DNA from: Oasisia sp. SBJ-2009
Taxonomy: Eukaryota; Annelida; Polychaeta; Sabellida; Siboglinidae
Assembly: GCA_964017155.1 (NCBI GenBank)
Contig: OZ024854.1
Coordinates: 55,433,941-55,497,940, forward strand
Direction of reading: 5' to 3'
Length of the DNA: 64,000 bases
In this document: positions 48,027 through 58,735 of the stretch, in pieces
Numbering within the stretch: the stretch's first letter is position 1
Layout of the letters: each line of letters begins with the position of its first letter
Made by a program: the position numbers and the translations under genes
Notes under the pieces: generated by a model
What the model saw: the letters and a program-made list of their open reading frames with translations, nothing else
Databases searched by the model: none
What the model was told of the DNA's origin: nothing

Positions 48027-48138
48027 TTATGGCACAATGCCGCGGTTTTCGTCCTCCTCCTCTGCAGCTCGTTGTTCTACCAATAACCTACTATCTTCTT
48101 CTTCAGCCGTAGCCTCTTCCTCCTCTTTACGTTTGCGT
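48027..48138 (-). CDS. Possible terminal exon, Glu-rich
   Basis: On the minus strand a good acceptor (GTTTTATTGCAG, ending at 48139) is followed by 36 open codons ending in TAA at 48029-48027. They encode RKRKEEEEATAEEEDSRLLV and a further Glu-rich run, ending GIVP. The short basic patch followed by an acidic coiled-coil-like stretch is typical of nuclear or ribosome-associated protein tails. The neighbours are repeats, and no other exon is in view to the right before the GTGTGC array. It could be a host last exon or chance. Confidence 0.3.
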
Positions 48139-48271
48139 CTGCAATAAAACATAATACATATTAACCAGCACCACGTTCACAGAGGTTTCTTTTATTTGCC
48201 AGTAATAACTAACTGAACCGTGTCTAGAAATCATTTTGATTTGGAGTGTCTCATATTTTAGGTGTATACGT

Positions 48272-48340
48272 TTGTTTGCTTGCTTGCTTGCTTGCTTGCT
48301 TGTTTGCTTGTTTGCTTGTTTGTTCGTGTGTGTGTGTGTG
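48272..48340. repeat. (CTTG)n / (TG)n lead-in
   Basis: CTTG and TTTG units pass into a short (TG)n and then into the GTGTGC array. Confidence 0.9.
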
Positions 48341-50361
48341 TGTGTGCGTGTGCGTGTGCGTGTGCGTGTGCGTGTGCGTGTGCGTGTGCGTGTGCGTGTG
48401 CGTGTGCGTGTGCGTGTGCGTGTGCGTGTGCGTGTGCGTGTGCGTGTGCGTGTGCGTGTGCGTGTGCGTGTGCGTGTGCGTGTGCGTGTGCGTGTGCGTG
48501 TGCGTGTGCGTGTGCGTGTGCGTGTGCGTGTGCGTGTGCGTGTGCGTGTGCGTGTGCGTGTGCGTGTGCGTGTGCGTGTGCGTGTGCGTGTGCGTGTGCG
48601 TGTGCGTGTGCGTGTGCGTGTGCGTGTGCGTGTGCGTGTGCGTGTGCGTGTGCGTGTGCGTGTGCGTGTGCGTGTGCGTGTGCGTGTGCGTGTGCGTGTG
48701 CGTGTGCGTGTGCGTGTGCGTGTGCGTGTGCGTGTGCGTGTGCGTGTGCGTGTGCGTGTGCGTGTGCGTGTGCGTGTGCGTGTGCGTGTGCGTGTGCGTG
48801 TGCGTGTGCGTGTGCGTGTGCGTGTGCGTGTGCGTGTGCGTGTGCGTGTGCGTGTGCGTGTGCGTGTGCGTGTGCGTGTGCGTGTGCGTGTGCGTGTGCG
48901 TGTGCGTGTGCGTGTGCGTGTGCGTGTGCGTGTGCGTGTGCGTGTGCGTGTGCGTGTGCGTGTGCTTTGCGTGTGCTTTGCGTGTGCTTTGCGTGTGCTT
49001 TGCGTGTGCGTGTGCGTGTGCGTGTGCGTGTGCGTGTGCGTGTGCGTGTGCGTGTGCGTGTGCGTGTGCGTGTGCGTGTGCGTGTGCGTGTGCGTGTGCG
49101 TGTGCGTGTGCGTGTGCGTGTGCGTGTGCGTGTGCGTGTGCGTGTGCGTGTGCGTGTGCGTGTGCGTGTGCGTGTGCGTGTGCGTGTGCGTGTGCGTGTG
49201 CGTGTGCGTGTGCGTGTGCGTGTGCGTGTGCGTGTGCGTGTGCGTGTGCGTGTGCGTGTGCGTGTGCGTGTGCGTGTGCGTGTGCGTGTGCGTGTGCGTG
49301 TGCGTGTGCGTGTGCGTGTGCGTGTGCGTGTGCGTGTGCGTGTGCGTGTGCGTGTGCGTGTGCGTGTGCGTGTGCGTGTGCGTGTGCGTGTGCGTGTGCG
49401 TGTGCGTGTGCGTGTGCGTGTGCGTGTGCGTGTGCGTGTGCGTGTGCGTGTGCGTGTGCGTGTGCGTGTGCGTGTGCGTGTGCGTGTGCGTGTGCGTGTG
49501 CGTGTGCGTGTGCGTGTGCGTGTGCGTGTGCGTGTGCGTGTGCGTGTGCGTGTGCGTGTGCGTGTGCGTGTGCGTGTGCGTGTGCGTGTGCGTGTGCGTG
49601 TGCGTGTGCGTGTGCGTGTGCGTGTGCGTGTGCGTGTGCGTGTGCGTGTGCGTGTGCGTGTGCGTGTGCGTGTGCGTGTGCGTGTGCGTGTGCGTGTGCG
49701 TGTGCGTGTGCGTGTGCGTGTGCGTGTGCGTGTGCGTGTGCGTGTGCGTGTGCGTGTGCGTGTGCGTGTGCGTGTGCGTGTGCGTGTGCGTGTGCGTGTG
49801 CGTGTGCGTGTGCGTGTGCGTGTGCGTGTGCGTGTGCGTGTGCGTGTGCGTGTGCGTGTGCGTGTGCGTGTGCGTGTGCGTGTGCGTGTGCGTGTGCGTG
49901 TGCGTGTGCGTGTGCGTGTGCGTGTGCGTGTGCGTGTGCGTGTGCGTGTGCGTGTGCGTGTGCGTGTGCGTGTGCGTGTGCGTGTGCGTGTGCGTGTGCG
50001 TGTGCGTGTGCGTGTGCGTGTGCGTGTGCGTGTGCGTGTGCGTGTGCGTGTGCGTGTGCGTGTGCGTGTGCGTGTGCGTGTGCGTGTGCGTGTGCGTGTG
50101 CGTGTGCGTGTGCGTGTGCGTGTGCGTGTGCGTGTGCGTGTGCGTGTGCGTGTGCGTGTGCGTGTGCGTGTGCGTGTGCGTGTGCGTGTGCGTGTGCGTG
50201 TGCGTGTGCGTGTGCGTGTGCGTGTGCGTGTGCGTGTGCGTGTGCGTGTGCGTGTGCGTGTGCGTGTGCGTGTGCGTGTGCGTGTGCGTGTGCGTGTGCG
50301 TGTGCGTGTGCGTGTGCGTGCGCGTGCGCGTGCGCGTGCGCGTGCGCGTGCGCGTGCGCGT
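48341..50361. repeat. GTGTGC hexamer array, about 2 kb
   Basis: Near-perfect GTGTGC units from 48341 to 48964 (about 104) and from about 49004 to 50317 (about 219). Between them are four CTTTGCGTGTG 11-mers. The last ~44 bases are (CGCGTG)n. The hexamer is the same as at 11181-11939, 37 kb away. The 700-residue dipeptide ORFs on both strands are artefacts. Confidence 0.97.
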
Positions 50362-50384
50362 GCGTGTGTGTGTGTTCTAGATAA

Positions 50385-51470
50385 AGATCGTGTGGATCCG
50401 TTGCAATGAACAAATATGGAACAATGTCAAAGAACCGATTTAACGTGGAGACACAGCTGCTTTGTAATATCATTACTAATAAAGCGAATGCGCTCACGAC
50501 GGATACGGTTATTTGATGAGTACCTTTTCGTGTACATGAAACACGCGGCCGAGCCGCCGACTAAAGGAATCAGAAGAAAAGGCAGGTACAAATAGTTGAA
50601 ACCTCCTGTCTGCGCCGCGGTCTTTGGGACAGCTGCAAGTGGTATACACCGTTCTCGTTATTACGGTATAATAATATAACATTGCGAAAACCTACTATGT
50701 CTAACAGAACAAATAAAGAACACATATGCTGACTCAGATCATTATTAAGTGCAGCACATTCAGCAGGTATGTATATAATAATTTAAGTAAGTATTAAACA
50801 GCAAGATACAAGTATTAGTCTTACGATTTGTAATCAGCTTGTACTTATTCAAACGGTTCTGGCCCAAATTTCAGTACTACGGTCAATAAACTAGCTTCAT
50901 AGTATACATTTTATTGGGTAGAGTATGCTGGTTTATCCTTGAGACCATTATATGACATTTGATTTTAAGCTATTCCATTACATATGATCTATCTTGTTTT
51001 GTAATTATTATTTTGTTATTATTGTGTTCCTCTTGATTCCCTATATCTTCTTCAGTTTTAATTTTCTTCCTCTTCTTGTTATCCTTTATCATGACCTACC
51101 TTCTCTACTAGTCATTTTGTTTACACGTTGTCTGTTGCTCTCGTTCTACACTTATATATCAGTCCTTCCAAATCATTACGCTATCCTCTCGTCGCAATCC
51201 AGCTTTACTCGTCTTGGTTGCTTCCACTTCCTGGTCAGCGGCTTATTTTGGCAGATTCTTGTAGATTCTCTACACGTGTGCCGCCAACGGCCAATTCCTC
51301 AATATTTCTTCTTAACTCTTTCTTTTACATCTCCTTTGGGTGTACGCGATTATGCCTGTCTTCCATCACAGCTTTACATTTACCACACTTCGGGGATTAT
51401 TCCTTTTTTGTAGGTGTTTCTGTCTAAAGTCCAATTCATTCAGCCACCGCATGCATTTGTTGTAGTTCAT
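50385..51470. other. No gene recognised
   Basis: A+T-rich. The plus ORFs at 50994-51427 are Phe/Leu-rich chance frames over pyrimidine-rich sequence. Confidence 0.4.
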
Positions 51471-51474
51471 GTAG

Positions 51475-51825
51475 TATATTAGCGCACATGAGTATGTTGC
51501 GGCGAAGCGAAGATAACTCAGATATTTGCCGTCTGTCTTCAAGCCTCTGGTTTTCCAAGTCCTTCGTCGGGACATACTTTCGATTGTTACTGTAAACAGT
51601 TTCGGCGATATGGTATATCCCTGCTGTACTCCTTTTCTGACGTGGATCTTGTTGCTTTATTTGTATGGGTGGGCTGTCATCGAGTTCGATGTACACATCC
51701 TCTACGCCCTGTTCTTAAAGAGAGGTCAACACTGCTTGAATTTTCACCGAGTCGAAGGCTTTCTCCTAGTCGACGAATGCGATGCGGAGTCGGATATTAT
51801 ATTATTGGCACTTCTCCTTCATAGT
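51475..51825 (-). pseudogene. LINE RT core fragment (RTE-like)
   Basis: The minus strand encodes LRIAFVD-stop-EKAFDSV (51790-51740; the first catalytic Asp block), then after a shift VRKGVQQGYTISPKLFTV (about 51640-51590), and SLRFA-like LSYLRFA near 51500 just before the expected ADD. At least two stops and one shift are seen. On its right the fragment stops where the TIR of the DNA transposon begins, so the transposon may have inserted into it. Confidence 0.75.
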
Positions 51826-51829
51826 GTAG

Positions 51830-52092
51830 GAGATAGCAGAACAATCGTGCAAATGATGATACAAGCATAACATTTGGCAAACTTGTTCTCCAAATGATAC
51901 TAATCAATTGGCCAATTGGATGGCGGCCATTTTTCAAGATGGCCGCTAAATTACCCGCCCGACGTTGACGTTTTGCTTAGAAGTATATGTAGTTGTCCGA
52001 TTTGCATGATCTAGGTGTGAATTCCTATGTTTTCAAGCCTGCTGAAGTAGATTTTCCTGTTTATATAGCACACTGACACATATTTGTATCAC
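51830..52092 (+). repeat. Left long terminal inverted repeat
   Basis: Contains GGCGGCCAT and AAGATGGCCGC words. It pairs with 55545-55825 in inverted orientation. Near its inner end it has a small extra segment (TTTATATAG) absent from the right copy. Confidence 0.85.
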
Positions 52093-52384
52093 TTCGCACA
52101 TTTGTTTATGATCTTCACACGTTTGCATGGCTATGGGGTGTAGGGGTGTAGTGTTAGAGGTAGTATCTTTGTTTCAACAGTGAGCCACATCCATTGGATG
52201 GACTACTGGCACTGGTCCTCACCACTAGCCCAACTCTCATCTATGGCTCCAAGAAGATGCTAGTGCACGGCATCGGCCACACCCTGGTAAACCGCGTTGG
52301 CCCGCGGGCTAAACTAGATAAGGGTAGCACACAGAAGGTCTCTGCGTGTGATGGAATGTGGAAGATGGAGTAATCTGTCCCCCA

Positions 52385-55037
52385 GTCTTGAGAAAGCAGT
52401 TGTTCACAACTGCAGCAGTGGACAACATAGATCATAATCCGACTGCGACCACAGCTCAAACATACAAGTGTGTCCATATTCCAACATCCAAGCACTGAAA
52501 ATGCTGGCGATGAACGTGAGCCGCTCAAACTAGAGTCAGAAATGAAGGTTAAGAAAGTTCCAGAGCTTCCAGAAGCATACACCAATATTCGACCAGCATA
52601 CATCACGATAAACCCAAATCCTCCTCCAGTAGCAAGCCAATCCATACCAGCACCCGAGTCGATCTGGTCACACTTGAAAGAAGAATATTCTTGGTTGGAG
52701 GAAGTCTTCCTCACTGAGGATGTGGCTGATGCAGTCAGCAACATCACATGGTCAGCCCACCATGCAACGCAGAAAAGGAGCCATCCATTTGAAGTGAGCA
52801 TTTCAGCAATGATGCCTCTGTGGCGAGACCAGGCTCACTCTGTTGCAACGATCAAGCATGCCATGGCGAAGGTCCGTGATACAGTGGCTTTCCTGAACCC
52901 AGGGCAGACACCTGTCATTGCTGCTGACCAACCTTTGTATGGTCTGGCAAAACAAATACAATGGAAGTGGCCCGAATATGGAGAGGACAAGTTCGTGATC
53001 ATGTTCGGTGGACTTCATATAGAAATGGCTGCACTGAGATCGATAGGAACATTACTACGGGACAGTGGCTGGACCAGTGCCATTGTGGAAGCAGAGGTGG
53101 CCTCATCTGGTACAACAGACAGTGCCACCAGGACAAGACAAGCACACCAGATCACTGCATGCAGCTTGTACAAACTGATGAAGAAGGCATACCATGATTA
53201 CCGCTCTGAAGAGTCTAGCATATCAGATATAACCTTTGAGGATTGGTGTGAACAACGGAGGAAAGAGAGTCAGCAGTTCCAGTTCTGGAGTATGGTGCTG
53301 GAAATGGAGCTCACCATATTCACCCTGATCAGCTCATTCAGAGAAGGAGACTTCAACTTGAACCGTGAAGCACTTTCAGAACTGGTGCCTTACTTCTTTG
53401 CGAATAACAATGTCAACTATGCGCGATGGATCCCAATTCACCTCCGAGATATGATGTCACTTGAGCAACAACATCCAGATGTGGCCAGGGAGTTTCACAA
53501 AGGGAACGTCGCCATCCACAAGTCAAGAAAATTATTCTCTGCCCTGGCGATCGACCAAGCACACGAGCACAATAATGCAGTGATCAAAGGTGACTGAGTA
53601 GCAATTAGGTTGACAGAAGACCCGTCAGCACTTCGTAGGTGGATGGTCGCTGGACCCGAAGTTAGTCTTCTAGTAGCTGGATACGAGGCCATATCTGGTA
53701 TGAAAGATGCCACCTACAGCAGCAGACACCATGAGCAGACACTTAGTGCCCAGAAATATTTCTTTGAAAACGTGAAATCACTATCTGCAGTGATGCAGGA
53801 GATGGGCAACCCATTCCAAGAAGAATCAGCCGACCTGCTGGTGCTAGACACGAAGAACATTGCAGACCCAACTCTAGCTGAAATGGTAGCTACACATCAC
53901 CGGCAGGGAAAAGAGCAGTTCCAATCATTCATGGAGGGGCTAGATGATGAAGGTGAAAGTCCTTTCTATCATCCAATCAAGAAAAACCTTGTTTCCTTCT
54001 TCAAACAAGAGCAGGCTGAGGGAATGTCTAAGGTGAAAGTCCTGAAAGACGACTGTTAGTTATTCTCGCGACTGTTCATCTCGTGCCAGAACAGGCAGTG
54101 TGAATTCTTCAAAAACGAGAATCAGTCACACCATGCATCTCTCAGTGACAGCGGCATGCTTCATACGTGGCAGAAGTCACAGCTGGTTGAAATTATTGAC
54201 GCGCAAGTGAACATCCCAGACAGAGAACCAAAGGGAGATGCAATCATCATTGATGGCTCAGCACTTATCAATGCCTTACCTCCACGTACTTCAAAGACAT
54301 TTGATGACTAAGCTAAAGAAGACATCATCCCAAAGGTGGAATCCTATGGTGCCAGGTACGAGCGGGTGGACGTAGTCTTTGATGCGTAGAAGAAGTCAAG
54401 TCTGAAATCTGAGACGAGGTCGAAAAGGGGGCAAGGAATCAGAAGAAGAGTGACAGGAACGAGTAAGACACCAGGTAACTGGCAAAGCTTCCTTCGTGAC
54501 GCCAGCAACAAGACTGAGCTGTTTCACTTCCTTGCGGAAAAGATGTGTGAAGCAGAGAAGACAAGCACAGTCATCGTCACAAAAGGAGAAGATGCCATTA
54601 GCAACACAAGGAAGTCTCTGGATGCTGTGTCCCCATGTTGTCATGAAGAAGCTGGCAGTCGAATATTTGTACACGCCAGGGATGCAACGACTGATGGGAG
54701 CAAGTCTATTATCATTAAGGATAATGACATGGACGTGCTAGTAATAACAATATATGTGCTGCCATCCTTACAGGAACTAGGTCTTAAGAAAATGTGGATT
54801 GCCTTTGGCCAAGGAGCCAAGATGCGATGGATTCCAGTCCATGAGGTAGATTCTCCAATAGAGCTTGAGAAAGCTGGAGGGATCCCATACTTTCATGCGT
54901 TCACTGGATGTGACATCGTGTCTGCCTTCCGTGCGAAAGCGAAGAAATCTGCATGGCAGACTTGGAACGTATTTGATGATGTTTCTGAAACATTCACTAA
55001 TCTCAGCCAGCATCTAACATTGATTCGTGATCTTGAC
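52385..55037 (+). pseudogene. Uncharacterised transposon protein with FEN/XPG-like nuclease region (copy B)
   Basis: Begins with VEDGVICPP and QLFTTAAVDNIDHN (compare SVFTTHDVDN in copy A). A small gap and shift near 52460 is followed by one single frame from 52470 to 55037. That frame is broken only by stops at 53595 (TGA), 54057 (TAG), 54310 (TAA) and 54388 (TAG). Conserved blocks are NPGQTPVIAADQPLYGLAK, FGGLHIEMA, NYARWIPIHLRDMM, DQAHEHNNAVIKGD, then the nuclease-like part: IIDGSALINAL, VDVVFDA followed by basic residues, EEAGSR (the Asp of EEAD changed to Gly), DNDMDVLVI, WIAFGQG, and FTGCDIVSAF. The C-terminal end is replaced by the inverted copy in the foldback. All three stop types are used, which argues against recoding. 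Confidence 0.75.
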
Positions 55038-55298
55038 CTGCAGTCAAGATCACGAATCAATGTTAGATGCTGGCTGAGTTAGTGAATGTTTCAGAAACAT
55101 CATCAAATACGCTTCCCAGTTGCCATGCAGATTTCTTCGCTTTCGCCACGGAAGGCAGACACGATGTCACATCCAGTGAAGCATGAAAGTATGGGATCCC
55201 TCCAGCTTTCTCAAGCTCTATTGGAGAATCACCTCATGGATGAATCATCGCATCTGGCTCTTGGCCAAAGGCAATCCAATCTTCTTAAGACCTAGTTC
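54773..55298. repeat. Large foldback (inverted duplication) in copy B
   Basis: 54773-55037 is repeated in inverted orientation at 55043-55298, with only CTGCA between the arms. The pairs TCTTGAC/GTCAAGA sit at the centre and GGAACTAGGTCTTAAGAA at the outer end. The arms differ by several substitutions and small indels. The duplicated part is the coding region from the WIAFGQG block to the ISECF-like helix, so the gene reads into its own reverse complement. Confidence 0.9.
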
Positions 55299-55544
55299 CC
55301 TTGAATGGGGGTAAAGAAAGAGAGACATAATTGTTCTACTTGCACGTATGTCGGGAACTGACGAAATGTTCCTGTAAAGTTAAAATTGCTCCATCAGTCA
55401 GAGCTCCCCTGCACATCACTCTGCAGCTGCATATGTGAACAGTAGCAGCTGGAGGACCAGTGTCATGGTATGCATAACTTTGAACATTTACTAGCCGGGG
55501 CAAAGCTTACGTAATGAAAACAGACAATCTGGGTGGCCATCTTG

Positions 55545-55825
55545 AAAAATAGGTGTCACTGTGCAGGAAAATCTACTTCAGCAGACTTGAAAACATAGGA
55601 ATCCACACCTAGATCATGCAAATCGGACAACTACAAATACTTCTAGGCAAAACGTCAACTTCGGGCGGCTAATTTGGCGGCCATCTTGAAAAAGGCCGCC
55701 ATCTTGGATTTTCAATTTGCCAATCGGGCAGATTTGATTAGTATAACTTGGAGAACAAGTGTGCCAAATGTGATGCTTGTATCATCATTTGCACGATTCC
55801 TCTCAAAAATTGCTGTTATCTGCCC
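55545..55825 (-). repeat. Right long terminal inverted repeat
   Basis: The inverted partner of 51830-52092. 55299-55544 between the foldback and this repeat has no ORF of interest. Confidence 0.85.
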
Positions 55826-56308
55826 CAATATCAGTTGGTTTAAGACTTGGATGTGGCCTGTCGTTGGGTACCTGCATCTGAATTCAGCTGCTGTGATATT
55901 CGTCTTCCTGATAAGCATTTAGTGTACGGCTTAGAAAGTGTCTTCGAGATGTGTCAATGTCAATTCCTCAAGAGAGCACGCACAACTAAGAGACAACATC
56001 CCGTGTAGCTGGAGCTAATTTGAGTATATTCACTTGAACCACAAAAAAACCAATGCAGTAAGCTTACCTAAAGACAGTACAGGTAAAGCTAGTGGGCCAA
56101 CGTCCAGAAAAAAAGTATAATTGGGTTTAACCAGGGTAAACGATATATGTTGTATTCTGACTAATTAAGTTTTGTTTTCACATAGTGTATATATTCAGGC
56201 ATATGTCCCATAAACGCCTCAGTGTAATATGCGATACTTGTGTTATTAATTAGCTGGACCTTCGAGGATGTTGGCGCAAAAAAAGTCGTTATTATTATTA
56301 TTATTATG
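55826..56308. other. No gene recognised
   Basis: A+T-rich right flank of the transposon. No continuation of the LINE RT fragment seen at 51475-51825 could be found here. Confidence 0.4.
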
Positions 56309-56489
56309 GCATTGCAGTGGGGCAGTGGCAGTGGCAGTGGCAGTGGCAGTGGCAGTGGCAGTGGCAGTGGCAGTGGCAGTGGCAGTGGCAGTGGCAGTGG
56401 CAGTGGCAGTGGCAGTGGCAGTGGCAGTGGCAGTGGCAGTGGCAGTGGCAGTGGCAGTGGCAGTGGCAGTGGCAGTGGCAGTAGCAAGT

Positions 56490-56542
<53 letters not shown>
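56309..56542. repeat. (GGCAGT)n hexamer array and (TA)n
   Basis: About 28 perfect GGCAGT units (56315-56484), then about 26 TA units from 56491. ORFs with Gly-Ser, Ala-Val or Leu-Pro repeats are artefacts. Confidence 0.95.
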
Positions 56543-57394
56543 TCGTTGAATGTCAATAATGTGAAATTACACAATAGTCCCAAAATAAAGTATTGTCGAC
56601 AGCATATCGTTCCTACATACATATTATTTTACAGTTAAAACTGATGTTTCTGGACACTCTGCGAGGACTTTGGACAAGCAGACTACTGTTAGATAAACAA
56701 AATTAGTATTACTCATCATGAATAACAAAACATACATAGAACAAAATTTGAACGTGCAAGATTTATATGTAATAATGTATTATATGAAATCTGCGTTGTC
56801 AACTGCTGTGTAAAAATGGATGCTTACCAGAGAAGCCGAGACGGGGTTTGATTGAATAGGTTTGCCAGTGAAGTAAAGTGTAAAACGCTTTTAGCAGTTC
56901 TGAGGAGTGGATACTGCGTTACATAACAACATTTCTTTACTTTACGTACATGTTCAGGATTTTTTTTATAACAAACTGAATAACCACATATTTGATTGAT
57001 AGTAAACAGTGAGCAATTGCTACGTAATATTGTCGTCAACTTCTCTCACCCAGTTGGACATAAGTTGCCATGTCCTGCGCCGAACACATGGCGCTGGACA
57101 CCATTAGCACTGTCCCGAGGAGCTTTATGTGTTCTTGTCAGCGAATCAAGGTAAATGATGATGGTGCACATGGCAGTGTAACTTCACGAATGCGTGTAAC
57201 GACAGCCATTCTAAGCACTACCGGAATGGAGCCAGATTCTTTGGGCACGAATGGAACTTGGCACAAACTTGTGACGGGCCTTCATGCAGCACATGATATT
57301 TCCCGAACGACTAGCTGCATGTTTGCCTTCCTCATGATTGAGTGGACAAACATGAGGTCTCTGTAAGGTAAGAACGTGTCTACGAGTCTGCGAT
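56543..57394. other. No gene recognised
   Basis: A+T-rich to about 57060. 57070-57366 has a 98-codon plus ORF and overlapping minus frames, possibly a decayed continuation of the transposase-like relic that follows. Confidence 0.35.
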
Positions 57395-58024
57395 CTTATC
57401 GCGAGCATAGTGTACGCCCTATGTCATGTTTGCTGACAAAGTCGCGGTGGATGACACATTTGGCTATGTGTTTCCTAGTGAAGAACTCCTGTGGGCATGT
57501 GATCTTGTAACCTCGTTTCATGGCGTCGTCAGCACTCCTTTTAGCATTGCCACCGACTACATCGCAGGGTCCTTTTCCGTTGCCACAGTCGAAATGCTGC
57601 CAAATGGCTAATAGCTCGAACAACCTGATGTAGTGCTCAACAAGGTGGAGTATCGTGCGGTTGTAATACTGTGTTCACCTCTTCTATATGTGGAAGTGGC
57701 AGCACAGTTTTGATTAAGGCATACGTGGCAACGCTGTAGTGACTTCGGTCGTCCGATACAATTAGGTATGTGTTTCAATTTATGCGTGTCCGGATACGTT
57801 CAATGCATTACCATCGAATCGAGTCTTACCTGGTGGCGGTCAAAGTAGGCACTTTTCATCTCCCCGTTCATACAGCAGACATAGTTTTCCGAAAATTCCA
57901 TTTGAATTGTTGCAGGCCTACTTGGCACGATCTCCTTTAACTTGCGGATATCTGCTGATATTGCGTAGTCACGCGTCTCACCTGCTCTCGGAATATAACC
58001 ATCTCCTCCTTGAATAATGTGCAT
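57395..58024 (-). pseudogene. Transposase-like relic (GKGPCDxxGG family)
   Basis: The minus strand starts near 58024 with DYAISADIRKLKEIVPSRP, QMEFSENY and KSAYFDRHQVRL. After a decayed stretch it gives NRTILHLVEHYIRLF, WQHFDCGNGKGPCDVVGGNA and KRSADDAM, then EFFTRKH. The order Q-x-D/E-F-A/S-E-N, then H/N-GKGPxDxxGG-xxKR, is one I know from uncharacterised transposon proteins in invertebrates. The first acidic residue is changed (DF to EF), and the SDG-S-QFK block is lost to a stop near 57690. I cannot name the superfamily. Confidence 0.5.
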
Positions 58025-58519
58025 AATTGTTATGTCGGGATTTCATCATGGATTTGCCGTATCCGAGTGGATAAATTTATTTCAATTTCAATTCGTCGCC
58101 ACTCTTCAATCTTAACTGTACTAGCTTCTAGAGTAATTTGACTCTACTTGCTTCTAGCTATTCCGCTCCGGTGCGGAGATGTGTTTCTATGTGACTTGTT
58201 CGTAGTGGCTCCTGTGCGGAAAATAATTAAATATATGTCACGTTTCCTTGTTCACAGTGATTCTTCTGTGCGGGGATATGGAAGATATATGTGTTCCTTC
58301 TTTCATATATCTTCATTGTAGGAACACATGCGTTTGTCAACCACCTATCCACCCACCCTCACAGCCTAAGTAGAAAATGCACTGACACAATATGGAGCGA
58401 CCATGATCCAGTGATGGTGCCGTTTTGAAAAATGCGTGGACACAAGGTAGCTTCCCAGAATCTTGGTGATCAGTTCACATATCTGTTAAGGAGCTATTAC
58501 ATATTATCTTAGCTGTGCG
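58025..58519. other. No gene recognised
   Basis: No motif on either strand. It may hold the 5' part of the preceding relic. Confidence 0.35.
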
Positions 58520-58735
58520 CAGCTTGGGCCGCTTTTGCGAATCACCGAATTACGTTCCTTGATGGATCTGGTTCGAGAGCTATTCGTTTTGTGTATGTCG
58601 CACAACATTTGCTTTCGAGCGAAACATATCCCATGTATGACTAACGTGGTAGCATATCATAGTTTCCCTGTATTAAATTGGTGCACAAGGTTTTGCACTA
58701 GGTTTTTTTCTCCAATGAAAGTTCAGTAGTATACG
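58520..58735 (+). pseudogene. RNase H C-terminal fragment of an Ngaro/DIRS-like element
   Basis: Encodes LRSLMDLVRELFVLCMSHNI and FRAKHIPCMTNVVA, then loses the ADALSR ending. This matches the end of RNase H in the intact element at 2851-4423 (LVRQLVVTCLQFNIAFRATHIPGKHNQLAD) in order and spacing but is clearly another lineage. It is a short scrap with no neighbouring RT or recombinase. Confidence 0.55.

Larger units (their letters stand above)
51830..55825 (+). mobile_element. DNA transposon with ~250-bp terminal inverted repeats carrying copy B
   Basis: The left end (51830-52092) and right end (55545-55825) are inverted copies of each other for about 250 bases with scattered differences. 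Shared blocks include AATCGTGCAAATGATGATAC, GACGTTGACGTTTTGC-type sequence, GTAGTTGTCCGATTTGCATG and CTGCTGAAGTAGATTTTCCT. Between them lies a decayed plus-strand gene (52385-55037) of the same family as 39566-44027, plus a foldback. The N-terminal ~400 codons of the family are missing, so this is an internal-deletion copy. The precise outer ends and any target duplication cannot be fixed by eye. Confidence 0.8.

Noticed and set aside
46799..48037. ORFs of 280-357 codons with Arg-Pro-Ser-Val or Thr-Asp-Gly-Arg repeats
   Set aside because: Artefacts of the GTCGC and GGAC arrays. Only the first ~35 residues of the plus ORF (LTGRSQCVMIG...LGPVMF) are LINE RT.
48236..50497. ORFs of more than 700 codons over the long hexamer array
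   Set aside because: Same reason; no codon-level signal beyond the repeat.
47831..51560. AGCCTCTGGTTTTC shared by 47835, 47853 and 51544
   Set aside because: A 14-base match without extension on either side; too short to call a repeat family.
52470..54388. Stops in copy B as a sign of stop-codon recoding
   Set aside because: TGA, TAG and TAA all occur, and other elements in the window use the standard code with normal stops.
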